Source of the DNA: an uncultured Clostridia bacterium
Lineage (GTDB): Bacteria > Bacillota > Clostridia > Christensenellales > UBA3700
DNA length: 64,000 bases
Assembly (NCBI GenBank): GCA_947246685.1
Contig: CAMXSN010000007.1
Span: 1-64,000 of the forward strand
Reading direction: 5' to 3'
The notes beneath the pieces were generated by a model. The model saw only the letters and a program-made list of their open reading frames with translations. It was not told where the DNA came from and searched no databases. Positions 19,101-26,701 of this stretch are shown piece after piece (within the stretch, counting starts at the first letter, position 1; every line of letters begins with the position of its first letter). A program made the position numbers and the translations under genes.

Positions 19101-21454
19101 CCCAAAGTGGCTTTTCCGTCGGTGACAGCCGGATCGAGAGAAATTACGTAACCGCTGTTTTTCTCGAAAACCTGCTGTTGATAATATTTGAGCAGCTCTA
19201 GCGCAGTCATAGCTTCTGCATACTTTCTGACAAAGTTGAGCAATTCAACTTTGATCTTACGACGTTTGATAACAAACGTTTCTTCAATTCCTTTATCTAC
19301 TATATAGTTATTATTGGAGCACTTGGCAACGGCGGTATACGTACCCGCATCGATAGCGTCTGTATTCATGACGTTTCCCAAGCTGTTTTTAATATAATCT
19401 ACTCCTATATCGGCAGAAGTGTTGGCGACTAGCGTAGAATCGCCCGAAAGCTCCGGAACAGGACGCTTATTGCCCTCTCCGTCATACCATTCGTGATCCT
19501 TATGCGTCCAAGTCACGTCGACTTTTCTCGGATTGATTACATATTTGCCTACGTTATTGTTATCACTTATATAAGATACGTTAACTCTATCGGACCAAGC
19601 TTCGTTTTTTCTGAAATTAATCGAATAAGAACCTGCGTCGGGATAAACTCCGTTTTCTACCTTGATAGGATTATTGAGTTCGCCGATTACGAATTCCGTA
19701 ATTATCTGTCCGAGAAGAGCTTTCGTCTCGCTGATATTCGTCGCATTGAGAATATTTGCCATATTAGGGTCAACCATATCTCTGAGAATTTCCGTAGAAG
19801 TCAGCAATTTTGATCCGTAAGCTTGGCTGAACTGCACGATAGGTATCTTGATTTCTGCTTTCTTGACTTCGATTGCGACGCTTCCGTTCTTTTCTTCGTG
19901 GTTGTCGGCAATGATTCTGTAATATACGGTATATTGACCGACGTTTTTGACGTTGACCGTATCGGAAAGCGAATCTATATTATCTTGCGTTATCGGCGAC
20001 AAACTCAATTTGATTGTTCGCGAGTTGGATACTCCCCCTTCGGCAGTCTCTATAAATCCGGTGATATTAACGTTGTTGAAATTCAACGCCTGTTCCGCAT
20101 TGTTGAAACTCAATATATTGGTACCGCCAACTCCAAGACTTAAATTATCTATTTGGTAAGGTCTGGGATTAATGATATATATTCCGCATTGTTGCATTCC
20201 CTCTTCGCTTCCTGCCCATTTAAGCTTAAAAGTAGTACCCGCATTACCGTTAAACTCCTGCGATTTCGGCCGAATCGCTACGTTGTATTTGCCGACGTTT
20301 TGAATCGCAGATACGGCTGTCTCTCCGACCTTCATCTCGAGATCGAAGTATAAAGGATCGTAATTTGAGTATAAATCTGCTTTAACGTCTTTGATATAAC
20401 CGTTATACTGCTCAGTCTTTGACACCGGCGTCGGAAGGTCAAGTTCAAAAACATAATCGTTAACTTTACCTTTCCACTCGTCTATTGCGGTTTGCAACAC
20501 ATCTCTTTTGTGCAGACATTGATCCGTTGCATCTTTAATTAATTTTTCTGCTCTCTTAATTACTTCTTCATTATTGCCGTTAATCCTTTTAAGAAGCTCT
20601 CTGTTGGCATTTAACTTATTTTGAAGATTACTGATTGCTGTGTTAAGTTCACTCTTGTCATAGACCGTGACGTCTATCTCTATATTAGACATCTTGGTAT
20701 AACCGGAGAAATTATTGGTATTTCCAGCGTTTATGTCACCGGCAGAATTAAAGCCGTCTACGTAACAATCTTTAACGTTTGTCCAACCGCCGATAATCTG
20801 TTTCCACTGCAAAAACGCCGTATGTACGCTTGTCGGCATAACAAACTTTCCCGAACCTACGTTCTGTCCGTCCGCATTGCTCTGCAAATCGTATCTTACC
20901 AAACTGTAGTCATTATTGATAACCAACATCTGCACTTGATTGTGAGAATCGTCGTGGTTAAATTCGGACACGCTTACGTTTTGCGTGGTTCCGACGGAAT
21001 AGCCGTAAGAATTGATAAGATTGCCCATCGTCTTGGCGTTGGTCATCGTGTCGTAGTGGGATGCATGCGAGGAGGAATAATGTCCGAATACCGTATTAGA
21101 GAAAAGAACTGCGCTATTTCCATATCCTCTTCCGCCATTAAAATGAGCTCGCACCTGATAATAATATCCCGCTTGCTGCAAAGTCTCAGACTTATCGATA
21201 AATATCTTTGTCGGGAACTGCATTGCAAGATACGCATTCTCTTTCAAAGATACGTATACCAATCCCGAATTGGACGAATCGTATGTAACTTTGTTCATAC
21301 CGAACACGCCGCCGTCCTCCGTATTGGAAGTGGGCACGTCGCCTCCGTTATATAAACCCGGAACGTACAGAACACACGCTGTCACTACGACCGCTACCAT
21401 CAGAATCGATGCGGTAACTATCGCCGCCAGTTTCTTTTTAATCGCTGAATTCAT
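13193..21454 (-). CDS. Giant surface protein of MBG-type beta-sandwich repeats
   Basis: The 2753-aa protein has an N-terminal signal or anchor segment (about residues 8-32) and an N-terminal domain without obvious relatives. A long series of Ig-like repeats follows. The clearest are the four near the C-terminus, with patterns such as YNGKEQAPSA, DAGTYEA and NPNYTLG typical of MBG domains. It ends in a membrane helix followed by KKKK, with no LPXTG motif. It is therefore exported and membrane-held, probably an adhesin or cell-surface stalk; ligand unknown. It has its own promoter, a GGGGGG ribosome binding site, and is coupled to the 763-aa gene. Confidence 0.85.
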   Translation of the reverse strand: MNSAIKKKLAAIVTASILMVAVVVTACVLYVPGLYNGGDVPTSNTEDGGVFGMNKVTYDSSNSGLVYVSLKENAYLAMQFPTKIFIDKSETLQQAGYYYQVRAHFNGGRGYGNSAVLFSNTVFGHYSSSHASHYDTMTNAKTMGNLINSYGYSVGTTQNVSVSEFNHDDSHNQVQMLVINNDYSLVRYDLQSNADGQNVGSGKFVMPTSVHTAFLQWKQIIGGWTNVKDCYVDGFNSAGDINAGNTNNFSGYTKMSNIEIDVTVYDKSELNTAISNLQNKLNANRELLKRINGNNEEVIKRAEKLIKDATDQCLHKRDVLQTAIDEWKGKVNDYVFELDLPTPVSKTEQYNGYIKDVKADLYSNYDPLYFDLEMKVGETAVSAIQNVGKYNVAIRPKSQEFNGNAGTTFKLKWAGSEEGMQQCGIYIINPRPYQIDNLSLGVGGTNILSFNNAEQALNFNNVNITGFIETAEGGVSNSRTIKLSLSPITQDNIDSLSDTVNVKNVGQYTVYYRIIADNHEEKNGSVAIEVKKAEIKIPIVQFSQAYGSKLLTSTEILRDMVDPNMANILNATNISETKALLGQIITEFVIGELNNPIKVENGVYPDAGSYSINFRKNEAWSDRVNVSYISDNNNVGKYVINPRKVDVTWTHKDHEWYDGEGNKRPVPELSGDSTLVANTSADIGVDYIKNSLGNVMNTDAIDAGTYTAVAKCSNNNYIVDKGIEETFVIKRRKIKVELLNFVRKYAEAMTALELLKYYQQQVFEKNSGYVISLDPAVTDGKATLGEGNTAPSVFDIKFDYTSADQTVDGAYFLVNESGYRMYAELKNNNFEITESKDAKFIVNPVGITLNIQQFNTKTFNGEEQELAFPNDDNKVIILQGYESNHRDSVKIEYKELGAPDSAYSTTPLTMRNIGVKDFNYRVTAPNHKENIGHLQVSMTTAVIEFNIAGQNPQKPVYYGTEIPASYDTESAQGLEGILGITWTWGINTSAFDFSEYIRFALLDGTETNGELTDRKANANSYTVAILPQSGYDSSELNNYKITFANNGDVRAYTISPRPLTVEWKQSGSGWDSETGMSYTYDMSAPTVYPSAPARLDDGSENVVDGDTIFLSEATIGSIVNEEGYTVSTNLTDEDNKKNYYLVNPTATFFISKLKISVTINHQEAEYGNAKTVSLGTSLVPHDRPDAMWGYASGSAHFLSDHYSSFRLVSDAHSTDDNSYVNVGEYPIEMVPIDTATGAVVGNYDITIVKEGDKDAMFRIVPTSIHYTGRQFNIEWKEPAVEQRYITKDQIRNRISTVVGTDLSEFNIEMSDLIAKNDNVAIESVTNWVVGNRTTEITREEDCARYYVWIRITHKCPDEEDKSNYGIFTAKVEVNILSKWVSVVVGNKIEGAQYGNDVFDSDYMFDKLEFTKIIGILDNNGQQITDIEVAKSVLKNYVTLFVGTGDTVTPMDKNGNIGSYSIFFETKADAPDTQYENFRFLPREGEDKTSNIDAYVVGKRDVGIIWGDGGNMDEVYGEHSGIGTVSNSHKYTVTNLVNSTDNVRLTISFFVDDTVEGNTANIIGGANGHVHNVGYYVARVTAVSHPNYKLPDGGLETTFQITPRKISVKLGNREITYGDVNATRDGIVKFLNTRASGIVTYTITAGSLAKGDDVNNIFSINLAPYTLADGLEYLSANENDTSIVYTIKADNVVSGKDAIGFNYEIDWEDGALTVKEATIDFDSASVASVTFNGTEQKVEASALFYTLAGDGDKLKSGATVGYKLYDSAEDFSSDFGLVNAGNYRLSVQITAPNHKPYVNNDLSFTIHKARVELDMVQAAKRFGDTLADITSAAGVANLSEWLKLKCRITAKVTDGNGNAIVIDNVLDRFEFKVIEPGQGNGDSMQPLKIGAYDAGTYRVYHVLSEQDKQNFDVDYYQAAGSSTKCNANAYKVEKRKQAVEWTCSGDTFLGNNKFTYNNGLAPSISATVDLIKVSGGVATYEYDVELPFISESLSNRVEKGEITFNVGNYKAVVTEGAEVFNEVLKNYEFDNVELIYEVVKKNVTVTIDNASAFYGDELTKVGRGWDSSKCSSDDSYALRSVELKLVYADTDKTYLDADDYQIVGKDTSGNYNFTFKGAGSDKAYGVFTVKKAQIIISNHTHNVDYNGKDLVLDIKENLRHETDPDGNSVYKLAGDMTWDDVSILYKQANGGFTADKPVIKGVTSTSITFMVKVNNHEDKEFVFNINVNKARLTVNLSKGASSEYGGKLLTSDEIFEKSKAALDDSSTLAVSLKSIITLSTVEQAVNKGTYNIRYAFVKPEYADLYDITLKGNIDAYEITAKEITVVWDYEKPFVYDKTAKNIGFTFSGVVEGDIINPTDSSGLTARDAGTYEAAINAIDNGNYKLGESAKLSWAINPRAIVVEWVLPELIYNGEIQNIAVPSVKSGLLAGDMSSIKLSDGKIAAGEYIAKATAINSNYYVSNDTFAFEIKPLEVQLVWDETELIYNGKEQAPSASIKAGQILNDDEVVVAISGARKNAGNGYVATATLSNPNYTLGDANTTQFDIAPKAITFVWENKDNLQYDEVDGEKVYQAPDAKAVGAIAGDTIEFVVDGAECDAGEGYTATVKGIKDNGNYVIDTENQSDMSVTYSISKGVNEFVGEIVLPEIVGKLPIDESVKSKFGNVVFKYYTDEACTQEVKDLAAAGEGTYWVKAFVAGTSNYDEIASAAFKVELQGGLNIALIVIGAVASVLLLGGALAVVLTMNKKKKQQGDAV

Positions 21455-21503
21455 AAACTATTTTCCCCCCTTAAAAAGCAAAATAATATAATATGTCAAT
21501 GAT

Positions 21504-21532
21504 ATTTTATCACTCAAAGTATCAAGTGTCAA
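21504..21532 (-). promoter_or_regulatory. Promoter of the giant surface protein operon
   Basis: A perfect TTGACA and TAAAAT are 17 bp apart on the minus strand, about 50 bp upstream of the start codon. A second TTGACA lies just downstream of this -10 element. Confidence 0.75.
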
Positions 21533-21997
21533 ATATATGTTAAAATTTTATTTATCCTGTTTTTTACATTTATATTAACTTAATGTGAGGATTTTCGACA
21601 AATATTTTCCCGCAATTCAAAAAGTTGACCGTATCGAAATCGACTGCGATTTGTCACTCATATATATAATTAGAAATATCAAAATATTATTACGCTGTCG
21701 TTTTTCGCAACAAAACGCCCTATTTCAACAGTCTAGTATCCATATTAATTCCACTGTATAATACTGTATATATAATATGCAGCGAAAGTAATCGCCGTGA
21801 AAATAGCAAAGACCTTTATTTAGGTCGGTAAAGCAAATATAAAATGTTTAATATAAACGATAAGTCTGTCGACCTTTCTCTTGCTAAGTTAGGCGCGCAT
21901 CGCCGAATTAGTTCGGATATCCAAAGCTCTGCTATGACAGTCCGACGGCAGTCGATCTCTTTTCTGATCATTAATTGACACCATAACGGCATGCTGC
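21533..21997. other. AT-rich intergenic gap without recognised feature
   Basis: About 465 bp between the methyltransferase gene and the surface protein promoter. Apart from a small GACCT..AGGTC hairpin near 21811-21826 nothing is recognised. No clear terminator follows the methyltransferase gene. Confidence 0.5.
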
Positions 21998-23362
21998 TTA
22001 ACAGTCTCTTTTCCTATCGAGACATACCAACGTCTCGACGTGTTTTGTATGCGGGAACATATCGTATGGCGTGACTGACGCCAAGTCGTAACCCGACAAA
22101 AGCATTTTGATATCGCGGGCAAGCGTAGCAGGATTGCACGAGATATAAACTATACGACGCGGCGCAGCGTCGAGAAGACTTTGAATTATGCTCTTATCGC
22201 ATCCCTTTCTCGGAGGATCGAGCACTGCCAATGCGTCGCCTATACGGGAGATCAATTTGGGCAATTCCTCCGCGCAGTCTCCACAGATATTGATTATCTT
22301 ATCTTGGTTTCCGTTGACTTTCGCCAGCTCCATGCCGTCTTTAACCGCCTGTTCCTCTATCTCGATAGCGTAGACTTTGTCGGCGTATTTTGCAAATATA
22401 TTGCTCATAATGCCTATACCGCTGTACGCGTCGACCACGTTGTCGATATTGCTGTTTTTTATAATATCGCCTACCCGCCGATAAATAATATCGCGTACCT
22501 TGTCGTTGACCTGCATAAACGATTTGGGAGAAACCGAATATTTGATACCCAAAGTCTCAGCCTGCAACGCCTCATCTCCGCAGAGCAAAACCGCTTTCTC
22601 TCCCATGATGACGTTGGTGCGCTTTAAGTTGGGCGAAATATACAGAGAAAAATCATATCCGTCGTTTTGTAATGCTTTGGCAAATCTTTTATACTCTGGC
22701 AAACTCTCGCCGTTGACGACAACGCAAATCGAGTATTTGCCGCCCACGCGTCTTATCACCAGATGCCTTATCAATCCACTATGACTGTCCTCGTCGTAAA
22801 CGGTAAGTTTGTTTTCTCCGACAAAACGCAAAAATATATCGACGATACCCTGCATATCCTCGCCGTGCAGTACGCAACAGCTTTTCTCATCTTGCGCGCA
22901 AAACGGCACCATGTTGTGCGTACCTGCCTCAAAATACCCTCCCGCGACCTTGCCGCCGCGAATCGTAATAGGCAGCTGTATCTTATTGCGGTATCCGTAC
23001 ACTTCGGGCGACGGCACCGTTTCGTCGACGCGGCAATCTATGCCGCATTCTCTGTCGATACAGTTCTTGACGTGAGCGCGCTTGATCTCCAACTGCCGTT
23101 GGTATTTGATATGCAACATTTCGCAGCCGCCGCACTTAAAGCAAATGCGGCATTGCGGCGCAACCCTGTCCTCGCTGGGCGAAACGACTTTGACCACTCT
23201 CGCAGTTGCAAAAGATTTCTTGACAGACGTCACGCACGCCGTCACCTTCTCTCCGACCAACGTCTGCGGCACGAATACGACAAATCCGTCGATTCTCGCA
23301 ACTCCTTCTCCGTTCATACCGACGGAAGATATATCCAAAGTTAATTTATCGCCTTTTTTCAT
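21998..23362 (-). CDS. rlmD: RNA (uracil-5-)-methyltransferase, RlmD/TrmA family
   Basis: The 454-aa protein has an N-terminal TRAM domain, then an iron-sulfur cysteine set (CRICFKCGGC plus upstream Cys). The SAM-binding motif is VVDAYSGIGIMS. The catalytic Cys lies in YISCNPATLARD and the base Glu in HVETLVCL. This architecture methylates uridine in 23S rRNA, or tRNA in some Firmicutes homologues. Length is normal. The start is preceded by GAGGTAAGG. It is divergent from the 48-aa gene. Confidence 0.92.
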   Translation of the reverse strand: MKKGDKLTLDISSVGMNGEGVARIDGFVVFVPQTLVGEKVTACVTSVKKSFATARVVKVVSPSEDRVAPQCRICFKCGGCEMLHIKYQRQLEIKRAHVKNCIDRECGIDCRVDETVPSPEVYGYRNKIQLPITIRGGKVAGGYFEAGTHNMVPFCAQDEKSCCVLHGEDMQGIVDIFLRFVGENKLTVYDEDSHSGLIRHLVIRRVGGKYSICVVVNGESLPEYKRFAKALQNDGYDFSLYISPNLKRTNVIMGEKAVLLCGDEALQAETLGIKYSVSPKSFMQVNDKVRDIIYRRVGDIIKNSNIDNVVDAYSGIGIMSNIFAKYADKVYAIEIEEQAVKDGMELAKVNGNQDKIINICGDCAEELPKLISRIGDALAVLDPPRKGCDKSIIQSLLDAAPRRIVYISCNPATLARDIKMLLSGYDLASVTPYDMFPHTKHVETLVCLDRKRDC

Positions 23363-23462
23363 CCTTACCTCGCAGGTATAGTTTAATATGCAATCATAAT
23401 AATGTCAATAAGTCCGTCTATTATCTCCGCCAAATGCAAATAATAATATCGGAGGACGTAAT

Positions 23463-23609
23463 ATGAAAGATACAAAAATCCAATCAAAATCATCTAAGCG
23501 GGAAAAACAGAAAATCTCCAACAGCAGAGTGCGTATGCGCGACGTTGACAAAGACAATATGGAGATGTCGCTAAAAGACGAAGCCAACGGTATGCCCTCG
23601 TCCAAATAG
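23463..23609 (+). CDS. 48-aa small polar protein, unknown
   Basis: A short reading frame runs from ATG at 23463 to TAG at 23607. It has a strong ribosome binding site (GGAGGA, 7 bp upstream) and a perfect terminator six bases after the stop. The peptide is Lys/Ser-rich at the start, then Asp/Met-rich (SNSRVRMRD, DKDNMEMSLKDEANG). It has no membrane segment and no Cys. The terminator and Shine-Dalgarno sequence argue that it is a real gene. I do not recognise the family. Confidence 0.6.
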   Translation: MKDTKIQSKSSKREKQKISNSRVRMRDVDKDNMEMSLKDEANGMPSSK

Positions 23610-23615
23610 CGCAAT

Positions 23616-23643
23616 AAAAAACTCGACCTGAGTCGAGTTTTTT
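23616..23643. terminator. Bidirectional terminator between convergent small genes
   Basis: AAAACTCGAC and GTCGAGTTTT form a perfect stem around CTGA, with A and T runs on both sides. It can serve the 48-aa gene and the convergent 127-aa gene. Confidence 0.9.
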
Positions 23644-24025
23644 ATCTTTTCTTAATAGATTTTTCCTGCATCATTATATCTATCGCCTCGCATACTTTCT
23701 TTACGCAAAGGTCGGATCTGATCGGAATCATAGCGGGCACTTCTTCATAAGCCTTGCTTGATGACAAATCCCTGAAATGCAACTTCTTCTCAGCTATATC
23801 CTCTCTCGACATATCCAATGCCAAATACAATTTCAACGTTTTGCCGCCTATCGCAATCTTGGCTAACAAGTCTCTTCCCACTCTGTAACTATCGCATCTG
23901 TTGCTAAGTCTGCTCTTGACGTTTTTGTAAGACAGAAAGTACGACTGCAACTGAGCATAGTATCTTTGTACGTCTTCCTCCAATGATTTTATTCTAACGT
24001 CAAAACTTTCTCTTTTGTCTTCCAC
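23642..24025 (-). CDS. Stand-alone copy of the uncharacterised domain found in the 763-aa protein
   Basis: The 127-aa protein matches the core of the two repeats at 10.9-13.2 kb: YYAQLQSYFLSYKNVKSRLS, IAIGGKTLKLYLALD and a VPAMIPIRSD segment correspond to their YY..LKNELL.Y, IRGKTL.LYLAL and TPLMY.IKND motifs. It has no membrane segment. The start is a GTG preceded by GGAGG. Function is unknown; a freestanding copy near a membrane-tethered pair suggests a shared ligand or self-association, which is speculation. Confidence 0.7.
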   Translation of the reverse strand: MEDKRESFDVRIKSLEEDVQRYYAQLQSYFLSYKNVKSRLSNRCDSYRVGRDLLAKIAIGGKTLKLYLALDMSREDIAEKKLHFRDLSSSKAYEEVPAMIPIRSDLCVKKVCEAIDIMMQEKSIKKR

Positions 24026-24276
24026 AACTTACCGCCTCCGGGTGTTAAAAATAAAATTTATATTCCCATTATAATAAATATATACCCAATTGTCAACACT
24101 AAAACTTATAATTGCAAAAATATTTACCCCTTTTAGCACATGTAAATCTTGGTAATTTTATTATTAACGTCTATATAAATTTTATCCTTTTACGCTCTAT
24201 ACAACAGCGTCGCAACAATCGCAAGCGACTAATAATACGCGCGGTATCCGTCGGCTCATTCGCAAAGAAACCGTGC

Positions 24277-24738
24277 CTATTCGGCAGCCTCAGCCATAAC
24301 AAGTTTGGATTTGTTTATCCAACTCAAATTGATACTCGAAAGTACCAACTGCGTAAATTGTATGATCAATACCAATATATTGAATGCAGTAGAGTCCACG
24401 CCGCAAGCTATCGTAAGGAATAAGTTTACTAAAAAAGCTAACGCAGTAACGATTACGGCAAATATACTCAATCCTTTACCGCCTTTTATACACGATATCA
24501 AAAAGATTAGCAAACCGAATATCGTCAAAAACGCCGCTATAATGGCAATCAACAAAAACGGATGTCCCCAAAGTTTGGGACTGGAGAAATACGACGTAAA
24601 TGAATAAAGCACGACTATTTTTCCGCCGCGAGATGCGTATCTTCCCAATTTAATACTGTTGGGAAAGGCTTCCAATATCACGGCAAATACAGCTAACGCC
24701 AAATTCACCCAATTAATAATTTTAATACTTTTTTTCAT
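24277..24738 (-). CDS. Four-segment membrane protein, unknown
   Basis: The 153-aa protein has hydrophobic segments near residues 9-25, 59-82, 88-112 and 116-140, consistent with four membrane helices, and short polar loops. No catalytic motif is visible. The ATG follows GGGGGA. A strong promoter lies about 140 bp upstream, giving a rather long leader. I do not recognise the family. Confidence 0.65.
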   Translation of the reverse strand: MKKSIKIINWVNLALAVFAVILEAFPNSIKLGRYASRGGKIVVLYSFTSYFSSPKLWGHPFLLIAIIAAFLTIFGLLIFLISCIKGGKGLSIFAVIVTALAFLVNLFLTIACGVDSTAFNILVLIIQFTQLVLSSINLSWINKSKLVMAEAAE

Positions 24739-24875
24739 ATAGATCCCCCTTTTGTCATCCGTATTATATAATTAAAATTTTGTCTTGGTTTGCAACTAAA
24801 AATCTTGTTTGTATCGCCTCCTTCTAACATATTATTTTATAGCTTAACACTATAGTGAAAATTTCTCTTAAATCT

Positions 24876-24904
24876 ATTATAGCAGAAAATTGTAACGATG
24901 ACAA
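24876..24904 (-). promoter_or_regulatory. Promoter of the four-segment membrane protein gene
   Basis: TTGTCA and a perfect TATAAT are 17 bp apart on the minus strand. The ~135-nt leader contains an AAGGAGGCG sequence without a following ATG. The rest of the 329-bp gap holds only the terminator of the next gene. Confidence 0.7.
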
Positions 24905-25002
24905 TATCTTTATAAAAAATTGAATTAAATATCAAATGTAACGGCTCGGATGATAAAAATAGAACTACTTGATTTTTAATTTACGATAAATTTTAATCCA
25001 AT

Positions 25003-25045
25003 GAAAATTCGCCTGATAACCGCATTTGCAGACGGCTATCAGGCG
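25003..25045 (-). terminator. Terminator of the pfkB-TSCPD operon
   Basis: CGCCTGATA (25010-25018) pairs with TATCAGGCG (25037-25045). On the minus strand a short T run follows. Confidence 0.75.
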
Positions 25046-25067
25046 CGTAAAAATTACACAAAACTTA

Positions 25068-25319
25068 TTATTTGCTGTCGATCAATTCTTGACAGGCTTT
25101 AGCCAATTGGTCGGGACATGACGTCTGACGAAAACCGCACTTAATGCCCTGCAGCGTCTTTGCGACGTCCTCGACTTTCATTCCCTCCACCAAACGCTGA
25201 ATACCTTTGTGATTGCCGTCGCAACCGCCTGAAAAACGCACGTTCTTAATAACGCCGTCCTCTACGTCGAATTCGATATTGCGCGCGCAAACTCCGCTCG
25301 TCTTGTAATTGTAATGCAT
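25068..25319 (-). CDS. TSCPD-domain protein, TIGR03905 family
   Basis: The 83-aa protein is recognised by its conserved line: GVCARNIEFDVEDG, FSGGCDGNHKGI and CGFRQTSCPDQLA. It resembles the TSCPD domain found near ribonucleotide reductases. Four cysteines are conserved in this family, whose biochemical role is unknown. It lies 11 bp after the PfkB kinase gene, in the same operon, with AGAGG as ribosome binding site. Confidence 0.9.
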   Translation of the reverse strand: MHYNYKTSGVCARNIEFDVEDGVIKNVRFSGGCDGNHKGIQRLVEGMKVEDVAKTLQGIKCGFRQTSCPDQLAKACQELIDSK

Positions 25320-25330
25320 TCTTCTGCCTC

Positions 25331-26239
25331 TTATTTATAAAATTTAATGTACTCGGGATAAATCTCGCCGATATATTTGATTATGTCCGCCCTGTTGCCT
25401 CTGTAAGGTCCCGGAGCCTCCATCTTTGTCGACACCGTCGCCGTAGCCCATACGAGAGCTTTCTCCATGCTCTCGCGCTGCCTTTCCGTTATGTACGCGG
25501 CAAACGTCGTGTCTCCTCTGCCGCTACGACCCGATAAATTTCTTGCGCGGATAGGACAAGTAAACGTATCTTTGCCGTCATAGACAAGCACCTCTGCCGA
25601 ATTGGTGATGACGACTTCTTTCGCTCCCCAATCGCGCAACATCTTTGCCGCGACAAATCTGTCGGTCTGTCCCGTGAGAATCTCAGCCTCGGCGGTGTCT
25701 GTCTTGAGATAATCTACGTACGGCAAGATATCTTTTTTATCCGCCCAATCTTCAAAATACATTCTACCGTCGCTTCTGTCGGCGTGCCTTAACAAAGCCT
25801 GCACGTCCACTGCTATCTTTCCCCTTTTGGAAAGCTCTTTCATCAACTCACCGGTAAAATCTCCGTATATAAGTCCTGCAAAATGATAAACATCGCAATC
25901 CACGTCGGGTATATCTTCCGCAGTAAACGGATCGCCCTGCCCGATACACGTGCAGGTACGTCTTTCTTTATCCGCAGTGTGATACTTGTTGCGAATAGAC
26001 GTGGATTCTTTGCTGGGTATGTAATATACGTCTTCTTTGTCGATGACGAAAGTATTGAGTCTGTCTGTGTCCTGCGGCGCGACTTTTGTCACCACTCCCA
26101 CTTTGTATCCGCCTGCATAAGCGGCGGCGGAAGAATATATTACCGCACCGCCCACCTCGATAATTTGATTGTCGAGATAATCGATATTGTAATCCAAAGA
26201 AATGTGACCTATTGTCAAAGTGTCATAATGTTTTTTCAT
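25331..26239 (-). CDS. PfkB-family carbohydrate kinase
   Basis: The 302-aa protein has the ribokinase fold: an N-terminal GHISLDYN segment, GGAVIYSSAAAYAGGY for substrate binding, and a C-terminal active-site region RSGRGDTTFAAYI with the catalytic Asp. The usual DTxGAGD signature is altered to SGRGDT, so the anion-hole Gly-Ala pair differs. It should phosphorylate a sugar or nucleoside; substrate unknown. The start was placed at the ATG after AAGGAGAAAAT; a TTG seven codons upstream is rejected. It is the first gene of an operon with the TSCPD gene. Confidence 0.85.
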   Translation of the reverse strand: MKKHYDTLTIGHISLDYNIDYLDNQIIEVGGAVIYSSAAAYAGGYKVGVVTKVAPQDTDRLNTFVIDKEDVYYIPSKESTSIRNKYHTADKERRTCTCIGQGDPFTAEDIPDVDCDVYHFAGLIYGDFTGELMKELSKRGKIAVDVQALLRHADRSDGRMYFEDWADKKDILPYVDYLKTDTAEAEILTGQTDRFVAAKMLRDWGAKEVVITNSAEVLVYDGKDTFTCPIRARNLSGRSGRGDTTFAAYITERQRESMEKALVWATATVSTKMEAPGPYRGNRADIIKYIGEIYPEYIKFYK

Positions 26240-26299
26240 ATTTTCTCCTTTGTCCAACAACTTATATAGGACGTGACGTTGTTATTTAATTAAATGCCG

Positions 26300-26690
26300 A
26301 CGCGATTACAATAACTTAACGTAGCAATCGCTATTCCGCTTTGATAAAGAAGTAAAACGGATAAGATTCTTCGACTTCGCTCAGAATGACAAGTGCGTAA
26401 TCTCGCCTTTAGACAGGCAAGTGTATTTACGTCAAATATACTCGCCGTATTATCATTCGGATTACTCCCTTCCGCCCAAACGAAAATGCCGCTTCGCTTG
26501 CATTTTGGCGGTCTTTGTTAAACGGTTGAGACCCGTTCGACTTCACTTCGTTTCGCTCAGGGTGACATTTTTTTTAGTTGAACTAGATTTGTTATTCTAT
26601 CTAAGATACTTAACTAATAAATCCTGTCATATTGAGCGGAGCGACAGCGCAGTCGAAATATCTAATCCTCTTACACGCTTGCTCTTAGAT
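26300..26690. repeat. Dispersed intergenic repeat cluster, copy B
   Basis: The 462-bp gap between the kinase gene and the 1787-aa gene holds several pieces of the dispersed family. They are AACGTAGCAATCGCTATTCCG, a CTTCGCTCAGAATGACA box (26375-26391), TTTGTTAAACGGTTGAGAC and CTTCGTTTCGCTCAGGGTGACA (26547-26568), then CATATTGAGCGGAGCGACAG. They are mostly in the opposite orientation to copy A at 398-520. No coding potential, promoter or terminator was recognised. Confidence 0.65.
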
Positions 26691-26701
26691 AGCGCAGCCA
26701 A

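Noticed and set aside
13193..21454. Long antisense reading frames within the giant surface protein gene
   Set aside because: They lack ribosome binding sites and protein-like composition and mirror the codon bias of the real gene.
24739..24860. Small gene after the AAGGAGGCG in the leader of the four-segment membrane protein
   Set aside because: No ATG, GTG or TTG at proper spacing opens a frame of useful length.
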